NCBI GenBank assembly: GCA_002794775.1
Contig: NBAY01000078.1
Location: 124,001-188,000, forward strand
Direction: 5' to 3'
From: Porodaedalea pini
Lineage: Eukaryota > Basidiomycota > Agaricomycetes > Hymenochaetales > Hymenochaetaceae
Length of the DNA: 64,000 nt
The notes under the pieces are model-generated. The model ran no database searches, was not told the DNA's origin, and saw only the letters and a program-made list of their open reading frames with translations. Below, piece by piece: positions 1 through 13,798 of the stretch; position 1 is the first letter of the stretch, and every line of letters starts with the position of its first letter. The position numbers and the translations under genes were made by a program.

Positions 1-214
1 CTGTAGGTCGAGCCCCGAGTTAAGCGTTGTAAAAAGAAAAAGGGTGAGACTCGCATCGAAATAAGATATGAATAAGTTTGGAATACGTGCAGAGTAGACG
101 ACGAGACTAAGGCAAGCGGCGGTCTCGTGCTGAAGCGCTCACGCGCCTACAGAGTGTGGGAATTAAATACTGACTACAACTCTAAGTCCTTCACTGCTTC
201 ATCTTGACCTCACA
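1..214. other. Left edge, no gene recognised
   Basis: No reading frame with recognisable similarity is visible. It probably holds the promoter and 5' leader of the gene starting at 215, and the ATG there is preceded by an A-rich CACA context. No clear TATA box was seen. Confidence 0.4.
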
Positions 215-681
215 ATGCCCGCGTCCCGCTTCAAGCTTGTTTTCTTCTGTCCAGTCAAAAACACGTCGGAGGTCTTGGATCGCTTGTTCAAGTCTTATCC
301 GATACACGTCGGTCGAGTTGGCGAATACCAAAATTGCGCTTTCATGACTCCGGGAACAGGTATACAGCTCGATTCTTCAGCGAAGTAGCTGCCACTTGAT
401 TAGGCTTCATTAATTGCAGGTCAATTCAAGCCTATGGGTTCTGCTAATCCAGCTATCGGAGAGGTCGGTCAAATAGAGAAGGTTGAGGAACACCGTGTCG
501 AAATCTTAGTCAGGGACGAGGGCAAGAACGAGCAGATACGTGGGGCAGTGAGTGAGTTGAAAAAGGTTCGTCTCATGCCTCTCTCACAGAAGATCTACTA
601 ACTGAAGTCTTCTGAATATCCTGCTAGGCACATCCGTATGAAGAGGTTGCATACGAAGTATATCGTATCGAAGATTTCTGA
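215..681 (+). CDS. YqfO/NIF3 C-terminal-like small protein
   Basis: Three exons (215-359, 420-565, 628-681) give 114 residues. The protein matches the free-standing YqfO family, which corresponds to the PII/CutA-like domain inserted in NIF3 (NGG1p-interacting factor 3) proteins. Hallmarks are an N-terminal beta strand KLVFFCP, the block GRVGEYQNCAFMTPGTGQF, then EKVEEHRVEILV, and the C-terminal signature AHPYEEVAYEVYRIEDF. Both introns are GT-AG, 60-62 nt, and the splices keep the frame. No signal peptide, so it is presumably cytosolic. The biochemical role of the family is not established; the fold suggests small-molecule or metal binding. The next gene, at 1148, has no evident link. Confidence 0.88.
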
Positions 682-1147
682 GCCGAATGGTACATAGATA
701 TTACTGTGTTGCTGCATCTAAATGAAGTGATCGGCCACTCTCTATTTCTTTGGTAGAGCCTCAGATGACCCGCCTCTGATGACTTCCTTCTTATTTCCCA
801 GATTTCGGTGAACATGGACTACTGAGTTGTCCTAACAATATGCAGGAACTAGGGGACAAGTAAAAACACATGCCTTCCTGGTATATTTTTCAGATGATCG
901 TGGCTTTTAGGTCCAAGCGATCCGCTGTGAGAATGCTGATCTGGTTCTCAGACAACTGGTCACTTTTGTCCAAGGCCGCGCGCAGCACAGAAACGAAGTC
1001 ACGTCTGGCGGCAGGAATTCTGGCTGCAAAGAACAGTGGCCTGTGGCCAATCGCTTCCGGGCCTTCACCGTACAAGTATTTAAAATGCAATAGTGTCCCC
1101 TCTCTTTTCCTGTACCATCTCTCAACTCTCACCTCTCGCCGCCCGTC
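682..1147. other. Intergenic, no gene recognised
   Basis: Between the YqfO-like gene and the F-box-like gene. Short ORFs on both strands here have no recognisable family and overlap one another. A TATTTAAAA element at 1077-1085, about 65 bp before the next ATG, is a candidate TATA box. Confidence 0.4.
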
Positions 1148-2802
1148 ATGAGCTCCAGGCTGCTCACGCTCCCCAACGAGCTCAAACTCGCGATCGCCGA
1201 ATCGTTGACTCCCTTCATAATCGATTCATCAGACTATCATTATAGTGACTGTCGTACTATGGCAGACGATATCGAAGCCATGTCAACCTCGTTGCGGTAC
1301 CTCAGAAACTTTTCGATGACGTGCAGTGACCTGCAGGCACTCTGCAGCCACCTCGTGTTTCAAGGAATGGATCTGACCAACGAGGCATACCTCGAGCGTT
1401 TTAAAGAATGCTTGACCAACGGCACTCTGCCGGAACCCATTCGTGACGGCTCGAAAACTAGGTGAGCCAATTCTGCTTATAGCATGAGTTGCCGTGCTTA
1501 CAACTGTTTCTACTGCAAAATTTAAAAGGTTCCTTTCGGTTGGAAGTTTCGCTTCTCTCTTCCACTGCGATGAACATCGTAATTGGGGCCTTAATGAGCG
1601 GGACCTCATGATTTGCAAAGTCTTCACTCATTTCTCTTCCGTCACTACCTTAGATCTTGTCAACTTCCCCCTATCGCACGCGAACGTCTTCGCTCTTGGG
1701 TCACTGAAGGCTCTTCGAACGCTGTCCATACGTGATCCCGATCCTACATATGGCAACATCCATCACATTGGAAATTTCCGGGCCCAATGGCCGATGCCAG
1801 CCGTCGCCAACCTCAGCATTGTTGTCAGCGACTTTAAAGCGTGCGGTTCAATCAGCAATATCCTCAAGTTCCTTGAGAAGAGCATCACCGTGCTATCGAT
1901 ACGAAGTGAAAACAAAAGTGGCGGTATGAAGCGAGATTTCCTCGGACTTCAAGCCTTAGATCTCGATAGTACGAGGTATACTAATCTCGCAAAATTGAAG
2001 CATCTGTCGATTGGCTATTTGCAATTCAGCTCGATATCGTTCAGGGAGTTTATTACCAGCTGCAGGAAATTGGAATCTCTGGAGGTCGATTGTCGAGGCA
2101 CACATGGCCTTCTGCCAGTATTCTATATCTTCGACCTGCTCCAGATCATTACCGGGGAAAGTGACGATTACATTGAAATGATGCAATATGATTGGATTCA
2201 AGAAGGCTACGATCAAGACCCGGAATTGCAGTTACCGGGTATGGAGGATCCCTATGTGGCAGATGCCAAAATTTGGAGAAGGTGTATATCAAACTTTTCC
2301 TGTATCTTCGCTCTTGCTGGATCGCCATCAGACGAAGTCAAAACGGTCAAGCATTTCGAGCTCGTTCTCGCCTCCAGCGATTCGAATTTAGAACCAGTCA
2401 ACGTGGATATGTGCCTCGGTGAGCTCTCGCAGGTGTTTCGTAGACGCGCCCCGACTTTCCGTGCGCTCAAGACGCTGTCGCTTGCTATGTCTAAAGAGGT
2501 GCCCTTCAAGTCGCGAGAGTCGGAGGACCAAGTGAAGGTACGATATGACTTCTCTTATGTTTCGTAGGGCGGCATATTGACGGTGTGCATATTAATGGAT
2601 GTAGGCCACTGTTTCGCAGATGTGTCGCAGGAATTTACCATCTGTGAGGAACGTCAATGTCGACTGGGGCCAGTTTCACTTAAGTGCCGAGCGCAAAGAT
2701 AGGAATGAGGCCATGAAGTATGTAAATATCGTCAAACCCAGAAACCAAGGAAAATATGGTGGATACGCGCCTGCGCACAAGTTTCGAGTAACGTGTACGT
2801 AG
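1148..2802 (+). CDS. F-box-like protein with leucine-rich segments
   Basis: Three exons (1148-1461, 1529-2537, 2605-2802) join in frame to 506 residues. The N-terminus (LLTLPNELKLAIAESL, residues 5-20) has the F-box pattern, LPxELxxxIxxxL. Such proteins usually bind Skp1 and act as substrate adaptors of SCF ubiquitin ligases. The middle carries irregular leucine-rich strands, for example VTTLDLVNFPLSHANVFAL and LKHLSIGYLQFSSISF. Basidiomycete genomes carry large, fast-evolving families of this build, so the substrate cannot be guessed. The splice phases were checked by hand: the first intron is phase 2, the second phase 0. The C-terminus is lysine and arginine rich. F-box assignment rests on the first 20 residues only. 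Confidence 0.7.
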
Positions 2803-3169
2803 AACTACACCTTGCACAGTGACGGGACAGAAAAGCTGGTATGACCGCGTATATCGCAAGCGCAACGGTCGTCTGAGAGGAAGCCATGCAAGGACCATAA
2901 GCATGCCTTAGAAGTGACTAGGAGTTGATTACATACAAGGCGACACACAACCAGTAGATATACCTATATATACAGCAATAAATAAACACCATCTAGATCT
3001 GCACAGACGACGGTGTCGAATTCCAACTCTCCCCGAACCCGTGCCGAGGAAAGCCCAGCATGTCCACCATGCGTGTCAGCCGACACGTCTCCCGTCTCCT
3101 AGATCATCACTCCTTCCGCCAAATGATCCCATATCTTCGCCATATTATGCCGTTCCCCCTCGCTCGTGG
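2803..3169. other. Intergenic, no gene recognised
   Basis: It holds the presumed 3' end of the F-box-like gene, including an AATAAATAAA polyadenylation-like stretch near 2977. Nothing else was recognised. Confidence 0.4.
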
Positions 3170-3965
3170 GGAAAAACAGATAGTAGTATCACTGATCGCC
3201 GCAGTCGCCAAGGATGAGCTCGCTCTTGCCCGATGACGAGCTAAGGGATAAAAAGAGCGCTTCTGGCCCGTCGGGACCATCGTACCATACACTGATGAAG
3301 CACGAAGGCCGTAGAAAAAAAGGCGAGTTTTACGTGTGTGTGGACTTTCCCAACGAAGATGAGCCGAGCGAGATAGTGATCGTCATAGGCATAGTAGTAG
3401 CGAACCCACCATGCTGTAGTTTTGGGACGTCCACCAAAGAATGAACCTGCACTATAAGTTGGATTGTAACAAAGCACATGAAGAAAACAGATAAGCACAC
3501 ACCTTCGGAGACATCGTTGTCCAAGGGACCCAATTTCTCTGTCCATAGCTGCATGCTTACACCTGGCAGGTGTTGCAGAGGGAAGAACACTAACTCGTCT
3601 TCCTTCATTCCGCTCAACGTCACCCCGTCCTTCCATACCTCCTCGAGACGCGTAAGGTCAGGCCGCGCCGCATCCGTTTAAAATGCATATTCAATATCAT
3701 CCACCCCAAGTGCTGCAAGTTCATCACCGGTCTCGAGTCTTCGCAGTGCTTTAGCGAATAGGTATGGATTATATGTGCACACGACGTACAACTCGGGGTT
3801 ATAGTGCTCCTTCTCCCTGCACGTTACCAAGGCGTCGCTCGAGCTCACGCACGATGGTTAATTCACCTGGCCTACTGAGCATTTTGTTTTCGGGGATGAT
3901 CTGGACGCTGCGCGACTTTAGGTCCTCATTCATCGTGCTATAAGGAGCATTCTGATGGCTCATGA
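3170..3965 (-). pseudogene. Decayed relative of the 36.3-38.0 kb mitochondrial-type gene
   Basis: Reading the minus strand from about 3965, one finds SVQIIPENKMLSRPGEL then IVRELERRLGNV. This resembles the RRM-like start of the intact gene at 36285-38029 (IHIIPENKALNMPGIL, VVRDLEKRFGRV). Coding-like sequence continues (YVVCTYNPYLFAKAL, then GMKEDELVFFPLQHLPGV). It is broken by a frame change near 3820 and an in-frame TAA at 3678-3680. After a probable intron near 3440-3500 the frame shifts again; the last recognisable stretch is WYDGPDGPEALFLSLSSSGK near 3260. Several lesions mean it cannot make a full protein. Beyond the N-terminal third I cannot align it with the intact gene. Confidence 0.55.
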
Positions 3966-7169
<3,204 letters not shown>

Positions 7170-7989
7170 AACTGGCGTGTGAGTTCCGAATTCTGGATAC
7201 GAAATCTCGTCTTCTACATATCTCTAATCAACAACGATGGGAGTGTAGCCCTTGGGACGAAAAAAGAGTTCTTGGTGTCGTCGCTGATGTGCTGTTCACC
7301 ACTTGAGATAAGAAAATCGAACTGTTCAGTCTTCTTTGACTGTTTCTAATAAACGTAAAGATTCTGCTATGATTGTCGTACATGTTCGAGTAAGAAACCA
7401 ATTGACTGCTAGCCACAGCACAAGATGACGTCAGCGACAAATATGGCGACTACCAGTGGACTTTCTCAGGCTTTTGCAAAAGTGCCGCTACACCTCTGAC
7501 CTCTCTCTTCCAGTCATGCGGCAAGCACTGTGAAATAAATGCCAGTAACTTTGCGATGACGCCGTAATACCTAGGAGCTCACGCGGCAGAGCGAAAGATT
7601 TTGTGGCTGTTTTGACGTTGTGCGCTGGCGGCTGCTCCGCACTTTGACTCTGCAAGCGTCAGAGCATCTCCTTGAGAGCGCGAGATGGGGATAGAGTTTC
7701 TCGCAGTCAACAGACCAGTGGATTTGTAAAGCAAGTGAACCTACGACTTAATTTGTTCCCCACTATCGCTGACCTCATCTGCACCTGAAGGTTCAAAGTG
7801 CTCCCACCCTTAATCCAATTGCATGACGCCCAATCTTCCCGCCTCATCAGCAGCGTTCTTTTTCTCCCACTATCACTACGGTGAACAGCAGAGTTCGACG
7901 TACGATCCACATAGGTATGCCCTCTTAATCTTGGAGTTCGCTTGAATACTAAGTCAGAGAATCAGGCAGATCAGTGTCTGACCATAGCC
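7170..7989. other. Intergenic, no gene recognised
   Basis: Downstream of the beta-glucosidase. No frame shows a recognisable family. Short ORFs at 7228-7440 and 7707-7910 on the minus strand look random. Confidence 0.4.
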
Positions 7990-8619
7990 ATGGCACATGA
8001 TCACAACTACTCGGGGCACCGCTATGGTGTGCCTGCGCTCGGGGACCCCTCGGGTGGCATCAACCCACACAGTCCACCACAGCCAGACCCCGCCAATGCG
8101 CATGTTGTACGTTTCTCTGCTCATGGCATCGGCATTCTCACTACTGAAGTGCTCGGCTACACTGGCGCGGTGTTGTACCGTTTTGGGAGCGAAGACATGC
8201 ATCATCTGCAGATGATCGATGCAGGGGATTCTGAGCTCGCACTATGAGAATGGGCGTGTACGTTTTGGTTCGGAAGATGAGGTCAAGGCAAAGAAATATA
8301 TCGAGTATGGGAGGCACGGAAGCACGTATGTCCACGTCATTTTACTGTTTATTTTTGCTGTGTACTTACGACTACTCCTTGCGGAGGTGCTGTGCTCACA
8401 CACTCTGAGCAGACGTATGAATGGCTGGAGGAGGCATTTTACGGCATTGTGCGTACGACACCGGGCAACATTAAACAAATACGCATTTTCGAGTTGGGTG
8501 GAATGTCCGTATACCAGAATAATCGAAAGAGGAAAGCAAACAAGAAAAAAAAAAAAAAAAAAAAAATATACCAGAATATGCGAAAGAGGAGAAGCAAACT
8601 AACGAACACTAGTCGATAG
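7990..8619 (+). pseudogene. Broken hypothetical gene with poly-A tract
   Basis: An ATG at 7990 opens MAHDHNYSGHRYGVPALG, proline rich, reading to a stop near 8245. The coding signal then continues one frame over: ENGRVRFGSEDEVKAKKYIE, a GT-AG intron (about 8324-8411) and YEWLEEAFYGIVRTTPGN, IKQIRIFELGG. The RFGSED motif occurs on both sides of the frame change. A run of over 20 adenines at 8546-8567 lies inside the last exon-like segment and encodes only lysines. I read this as a frameshifted gene, though one sequencing indel near 8243 would give the same picture. No family recognised. Confidence 0.4.
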
Positions 8620-8754
8620 CAAGTGATGGACCTCAGGAGTACTATTAGTGACAGTGATAAAGCTGTAATGGATTGCCCGCTGTTGCGAATAAGGTTATTT
8701 TGAGGTTCACTGTACTTCTTCATGCACAAATGAGTTTTGCTTTGAAAGTTTTCA

Positions 8755-8897
8755 CGATAGTAAGAGCTGAAGCTGGCTTATCGAGAAACATGGAGAATAA
8801 GTTTTTTTTTGGAGAGAGAGCTGCGCACTCTGGAGCTGGGTTATTCAGAGGACGAAGTGAAGTCTTACTAGGCGACGTTGGCGTCGATCAGCTTTAA
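8755..8897 (+). pseudogene. Third, internally deleted copy of the small-protein module
   Basis: Two short blocks match the duplicated modules further right. TATCGAGAAACATGGAGAA (8780-8798) corresponds to the sequence upstream of the small gene at 10304-10322 and 16071-16089. GAGCTGGGTTATTCAGAGGA (8836-8855) and its continuation correspond to the C-terminal codons of the gene at 10547-10942 (LGYSEDEVKS). In frame it meets a TAG where the intact gene has a histidine codon. The 8900-9010 stretch is also weakly similar to 10950-11040. So an older partial copy lies just left of copy A. Confidence 0.6.
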
Positions 8898-9120
8898 ATA
8901 ATAAGGTTCACAGTATGGTTATTAAGGATGGTAAAGGATTTCTAAATACTAGGTTGCACATCAGAATTTCTCAGTAGATATGCGATTGAGCGGCTAGTTC
9001 ACTGGTGAGCTTCGTCGCAACAGTGATGATGTGCACACTTTGAATTGAATGCCTTTTTATGGCCCACAAATAGCTGGAAGCAGTTTGGTCATTGATTGCG
9101 CGGTCTACAAAACACAAAGA

Positions 9121-9875
9121 CTACTGGGGAGGGATCTCATACGGTCCCACAAAAGTATTCCCCCACCATCCATTCTCCCAATTGCCCCAATATTTCCTTG
9201 CAACACTAAAAAGAGCCTGCTTAAACGCTATCCAAATCCTAATCTTCATCACGCTGCGGAAATGGGTCTTGCTGCGTGTTGTCAATATGATAGGCAAAAA
9301 CAGTACTTCCAAAGACCAGGAACCCTCGCAACACACCGAGTCTCCAGTTCTCGCTGCTTGCACGTAAAAGGTATTCCTTGATTTGGGTCTCTGACCTATC
9401 AAAATCCGCGCCTTCTCGCTTCACCTCAATAACGCACAACGGCCAATCCTGACTGAGCTGCTCCTGCATGCGCGCGACGATAAAGTCCGGGAAAATTGGA
9501 ATGGCATTCCCGGCGGTCCCACCGGACGTACTGGCTTGCTGGGTCCAAGCTGCACTGCGTCGACATGAGTCACCCGAAGTCCGGCCTGTGGCTTGACTAG
9601 AAACTTGCGATGGAGTGGGAACTGAGTGCAGAGAAGCGCATTTATTACGCCATAAAGGGAGTACTCGTATGGAGCATGGTGGACATGATCGGTCTGATGT
9701 GTGAGATGCCGCTCCAGCCAAGGTTCAAGGCGCAGAAACCCATTTACCATCGGCTGTAAACAAGGAAGTGCTATGTTAATATAAATCGCTACTGTAGCAG
9801 TGAACAGACCTGTGGTGGTACGTCGGGGAGTGGATCCGCCGGATCCTGCGGCGTAGGAACGATTGGAATGTTCAT
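9121..9875 (-). pseudogene. PD-(D/E)XK-like nuclease, copy A, frameshifted
   Basis: Paralog of the intact gene at 14936-15717. Start (MNIPIVPTPQDPADPLPDV), the 65-nt class intron, and the end (WGNTFVGPYEIPPQ) are all preserved, but three reading frames are needed. A 1-nt loss near 9525 and a loss of about 13 nt near 9235 break it. The catalytic region survives as FPDFIVARM, then CVIEVKREG and QIKEYLLRA, that is PD, ExK and the following Gln helix. It is closer to the canonical motif than the intact copy, which has EVR. The lesions are in different places from any splice site, so it is a pseudogene rather than a mis-modelled gene. Confidence 0.85.
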
Positions 9876-10546
9876 TGTTCAAGGAAAACAAAAATGGGGA
9901 GGCTGTGTTGAGAACAGAGAGCTGAATGAAGTTTGAAGCGAAGTGCTGGATGTCGACAACGCAACTTAGAAACCTTTTATAATGTGGGTGAGGCTTGTTT
10001 GAGGGAAGATCACAGAAGACAATACATCGCGAAATCGGGGCAAAACCTAGGGGCCTCAGAACATCTTTATCAGAGATCAATTGAAGAATTACTTCTTTCA
10101 CAATACCACATGCTGTTCTTTGTTGTTTCGACTCTCGGCGGAGATAGTTATCTATTGAAAAGGCCTTGTTGAAGCAATTCTGAAGCATGACAGCATGGCG
10201 AGCCGGGCAGCTCGGCGTCCCTAAAGGGAGGATTTGTTCTGCGAGCAGTCATTGTCATCGAAGAACATGATGCCATGCACGACAGACAAAAAAGAGCCGA
10301 GATTTATCGAGAAACACGGCGAGTAGGCGTTTTCAGAGAGAATTGTGCTCCCGGTGAGTTGGTCTTCTCGGCGTCTAAGCTTTTGCACGTGATACAGTTC
10401 TTTTCACACTTAAGACAATTCGGACGTCCTAACCAGCAGCACAAACGAACCACACGCTTTCAGCCTCTCGTGACCGTACCTCTGTCTCTCGAAGTAGATT
10501 TAACTCGGTTTTCATTGTGGGTTAGCTCTAATGACCATCCTGATAG

Positions 10547-10942
10547 ATGCGCAAAGCTGCAGGCTTCCTCTTTTCTGCCAAGCAGCTCCGCAGCGTCGCC
10601 TCCAAGATTGCTGGCGAGCCGGTCACGGAAACTCACACTGCAGTGGGTCGCGTAATGGGAAGAACCAACAGGGCTGGCATTGGCCTATTCCTCGTTTACA
10701 TCGATCTTCCGGGTGGCATGGACGACGACAAGGACAAGGACAATAAACGTCGCTGGATGCTCGTCTTATCTGTCCAGGAGCTTGGGAAAGATGAAACGGT
10801 TGTCAGCTTTTCCGATATTCCGCTTGATTTAACCAACCAGACAATCGCCAAAGCCTTTAGTTGGATGGTGGATTTGGGTTATTCAGAGGATGAAGTGAAA
10901 TCTCACTGGGCGACGCTGTCGTCGATCAGCTTTACATACTAA
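10547..10942 (+). CDS. Small hypothetical protein, partner in divergent pair (copy A)
   Basis: 131 residues in one exon from ATG 10547. An upstream coding exon is possible because TGATAG directly before the ATG looks like an acceptor. The protein has a basic N-terminus (MRKAAGFLFSAKQLRSVASK) with mitochondrial-presequence character, a central acidic-basic run (MDDDKDKDNKRRW), then strands LVLSVQELG and VVSFSDIPLDL, and a C-terminal helix ending EDEVKSHWATLSSISFTY. No known family recognised. It is divergent to the broken nuclease copy A, about 670 bp apart start to start. The equivalent gene next to copy B is destroyed (16300-16660). Only one functional version is therefore left in this window. 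Confidence 0.6.
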   Translation: MRKAAGFLFSAKQLRSVASKIAGEPVTETHTAVGRVMGRTNRAGIGLFLVYIDLPGGMDDDKDKDNKRRWMLVLSVQELGKDETVVSFSDIPLDLTNQTIAKAFSWMVDLGYSEDEVKSHWATLSSISFTY

Positions 10943-11634
10943 GCTTTAAGCTGTGATTGTTTAGAATGAAGAAGTGTCTCCCAGATGTGCTAAATTTCTC
11001 GATGTATGTGCAGTTGAACAGCTGGCTCTCTGATAATGTTCATTATCTCATCAATGACGAGCAGGCGCTCGCCACCGGGATTGATGAGATAACATACTGT
11101 GGTTGGTAAGTAGCTCGATTCCACACTCCGAATGTCCTGAACATTTGTGTCTATAACCTCTCTGCGTGCCTCGTAGTACGTACAACTTGAGGATAAAGCT
11201 CTGAAGAGACCATGGATGATTACAGTGAGTCTCTACTATACTGAGAAGTATCAAGTACATACTCAGAGTTATTTCCTGCTTCAATGCACATAGAAGATGG
11301 ACGGAGGCACAACCACACAATCCTTCAAACACTGATAAAACACTCTCAAACATTTCATGAATGTAGCATCAATTGAAAGGGTAGATTTCCGAGAAACACT
11401 CATGGCTAGCTTATGAAAATAACTCGTTCTGTATCGAATTTTGAGAATGCCCCATACATTTTGTGAATCTGTGTTCATGATAGAAACATGAAGTTGGCTA
11501 ATTCTATTGGTTGACGTCCGGGCTGAAGAGCACCATACTAGAAACAAAATGTCTCTCATTTATGCAAAAATTCCTTCTATTAATTCTTCAATACTGATAG
11601 ATGGCATGTCCGTTACATAGAGTCAGCGGTAGCC
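10943..11634. other. Intergenic, no gene recognised
   Basis: AT-rich spacer. ORFs at 11051-11353 and 11281-11559 (minus) show no family features. Confidence 0.35.
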
Positions 11635-11970
11635 TCAATAATACAGCCTTGACACAGCAGTCACTACTTCTAGCCTATTAATAAATTCAGTGAAGTGCAC
11701 CCCCTGACCACTTTCAAGTACTTCTCCATTCCGAGATACTCTAAAGTTGACATTATTATTTCCTCGGTAAACAATTTCGGTAGTAAGCCCACGAAGCCTC
11801 GACACTGTACAAACAAATGGATGAGACAGGAGAGCAAACAAATTGAAGAGATGTTACTTGCCGTCCCTTGCAGCCTTAAAAAGTGCATCTCTGGCACCTT
11901 GACCAGTTAAGCCGCCTTGGGCGCCGTTGAAGATGGTCCGAATATGGTCGAAATCTCGTCCAGATGGCAT
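11635..11970 (-). CDS. Small hypothetical protein, distant paralog of 27337-27680
   Basis: Two exons on the minus strand. Exon 1 starts at 11970 (MPSGRDFDHIRTIFNGAQGG) and ends in RDGK; a GT-AG intron of about 70 nt leads to RGLTTEIVYRGNNNVNFRVS and GVHFTEFINRLEVVTAVSRL, stop at 11635. The second exon aligns with the last exon of the gene at 27337-27680 (GIKTTVAYKNRKLDYTIG, GTFTRFVEDLEL): same length, shared G-x-T-T, Y, FT-x-F and LE positions. That conservation of pattern supports real coding. The acceptor choice is inferred from frame. Product about 90 residues, no signal peptide, function unknown. Confidence 0.5.
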
Positions 11971-12999
11971 ATTAAGTTTGCAAGGTAGAAAAGAAGATAT
12001 GGGCTGTCAGTTGACTTCGAATGCTGAGGCTCCTGGCATTTCTCCCTGCCTTTAAATACTTTTCTATGCGTCTGCACGACGCAATATTTGCTATGGTTTG
12101 CGGTCAAAATGCGAACAGATCAAGAGTCCACTAGTGAGCATCGGTGGTAGAGAAGTGCATACATCTACGACTCTGGGAGCCGATATCGCTACAACTGTTA
12201 CTGATCCATTCTAAATGCATCCTAGTATTTCCAACGTGTGCTTGAATGTAATTTTTTTATTGGCCTGGCAACGACGTGCCTCGAGGAAAGAATTTGAACT
12301 GGACTCCGTCACAACTAAGCAAACATGCGAGAGTCGACTAGAATAGGAGACTGGAACAGTGAATAGCAGAAACTCAGTGTCAAACATGATTTCAATTTCC
12401 TTCTGCAAACAATTAGTCTCGTGATGCACATGTCCTATCTTGTATGCAGTATCATATTTATTCCAAATATCCTGGTAGTAGTTGTATTTCATCCTCAACA
12501 CATAATCAAAAATCCCTCCATTTCTGCACCATAGCTGAATACACTTAACTACCATTCCAATGCATAGCAACCAAAAGGCAAAGTGGCTTATTATATAGTA
12601 TTATGCCGAGTATCGAGGCTTTGGCTCAGTCTGACAATCGACCATGTATGCTTGAGCAAAGCAACTAAGCTACATGGTCCTAAGATTGAAGGCGAGGCAT
12701 GGCTAAAATTCATCATCGATCGTAAATTCCAGTTACCGCGTACCTCCGCCGACCGACCCGAATCTCTGTTCAATTTTTGCGGCACTCTAAATTTCCCGTT
12801 GACCCACCATTTCCTCCTATTATTGGCGTTCCTGGCGATGTCAGTACTCCAATGGTCAGTCCCCATGGCATTTAATGAGTGGCCACACAACGCCCCGCCG
12901 TTTAGTCCTGCGCAGTGAAGGGACAAGTCAGGAGATCGTGAGCTGTTCAGCATCGTTGAATCTGACATAATCCGTGATGCTACGCCATTAGACATAGTG
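11971..12999. other. Spacer with ORFs of no support
   Basis: No gene recognised. The block 12650-12700 (GCAACTAAGCTACATGG and following) recurs at 13585-13635 (GCAACTAAGCTAAATGG), so the duplication that produced the two PAH copies extends into this non-coding DNA. Confidence 0.4.
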
Positions 13000-13420
13000 A
13001 CATGGTCGTGGGCCGCAGATGAAGTAGTCGGGGTAATGGTCACAAGAGAAGAACGAGATGCCATACAATTGTGAAGTCGGTCGCGGGAAAGTGTTATTGT
13101 TCGTCCGGAATCGTAATCATGATACCTGTCATCAGTCCTACTGCGTCTCGAGATGAACGGCCTCGGATAAGTGCGATTTGAATTGTCGCAAAAGGTCATC
13201 ATTCCCCGGATTATTTGTACCATATAGATTCTACCAGTCCTACCAGTGTGGGTGGAGTTTAATACTTATCATGAGAGCGGATGGATACATACTTCCCGCT
13301 TCTAGCGTCCTGTAAGGTATCCACGAAATATCAATCAGCTTCAGGTCTCTGCTCGAACCGCGCCTCAATAGCATTTACAAAATTGACAGCTGGAGGATTT
13401 TCAAGGTAGATATGATCCGT
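13000..13420 (-). pseudogene. Sin3 PAH-like protein, broken copy
   Basis: The minus strand near 13400 reads NFVNAIEARFEQRPEAD then an in-frame TGA (13331-13333), then FVDTLQDARSGK. It lines up with the intact PAH protein's FVNDIKAQFEDTPDVYRTFL-x-VLHDRS. After an intron position similar to that of the intact gene, degenerate frames keep traces such as MTGIMITIPDEQ against MTSINIATPDGT. Multiple stops exclude function. It sits 400 bp downstream of the intact copy on the same strand. Confidence 0.6.
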
Positions 13421-13798
13421 CTCCCGCAAAGACGGTCTGACAGGCAGGCATGTATATATCGATGTTCGTCCAGTTGAATCTACTCACAAATATGGGGTTC
13501 ATGCACATGAATGCTTATCATCGTTTCCCGCACGGCTCTGTTACATTCTCAGTTCCGCCTGAAAAACTTTCACGCATTTTGCAGTAAAGCAACTAAGCTA
13601 AATGGTTCAAAATTGAGTGGTGCGTCGCGGGCTAACCTGACAATCCACCGCACATTTATTTGCACAAATTGGTGCGTGCCTCGCCCTTCCCGACCATCCC
13701 GAGTCTCCGCCTCGTCTTTCCACCACTCCGATATCGCCGTTGATCCAGATTATGATATGTGACGCGACCCACGGTCCGAGAGGCGGTCGCCATCGCGT

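Noticed and set aside
12591..13223. 210-codon minus-strand ORF as a gene
   Set aside because: Composition looks random, it overlaps the decayed PAH copy, and the recognisable PAH traces lie in other frames.
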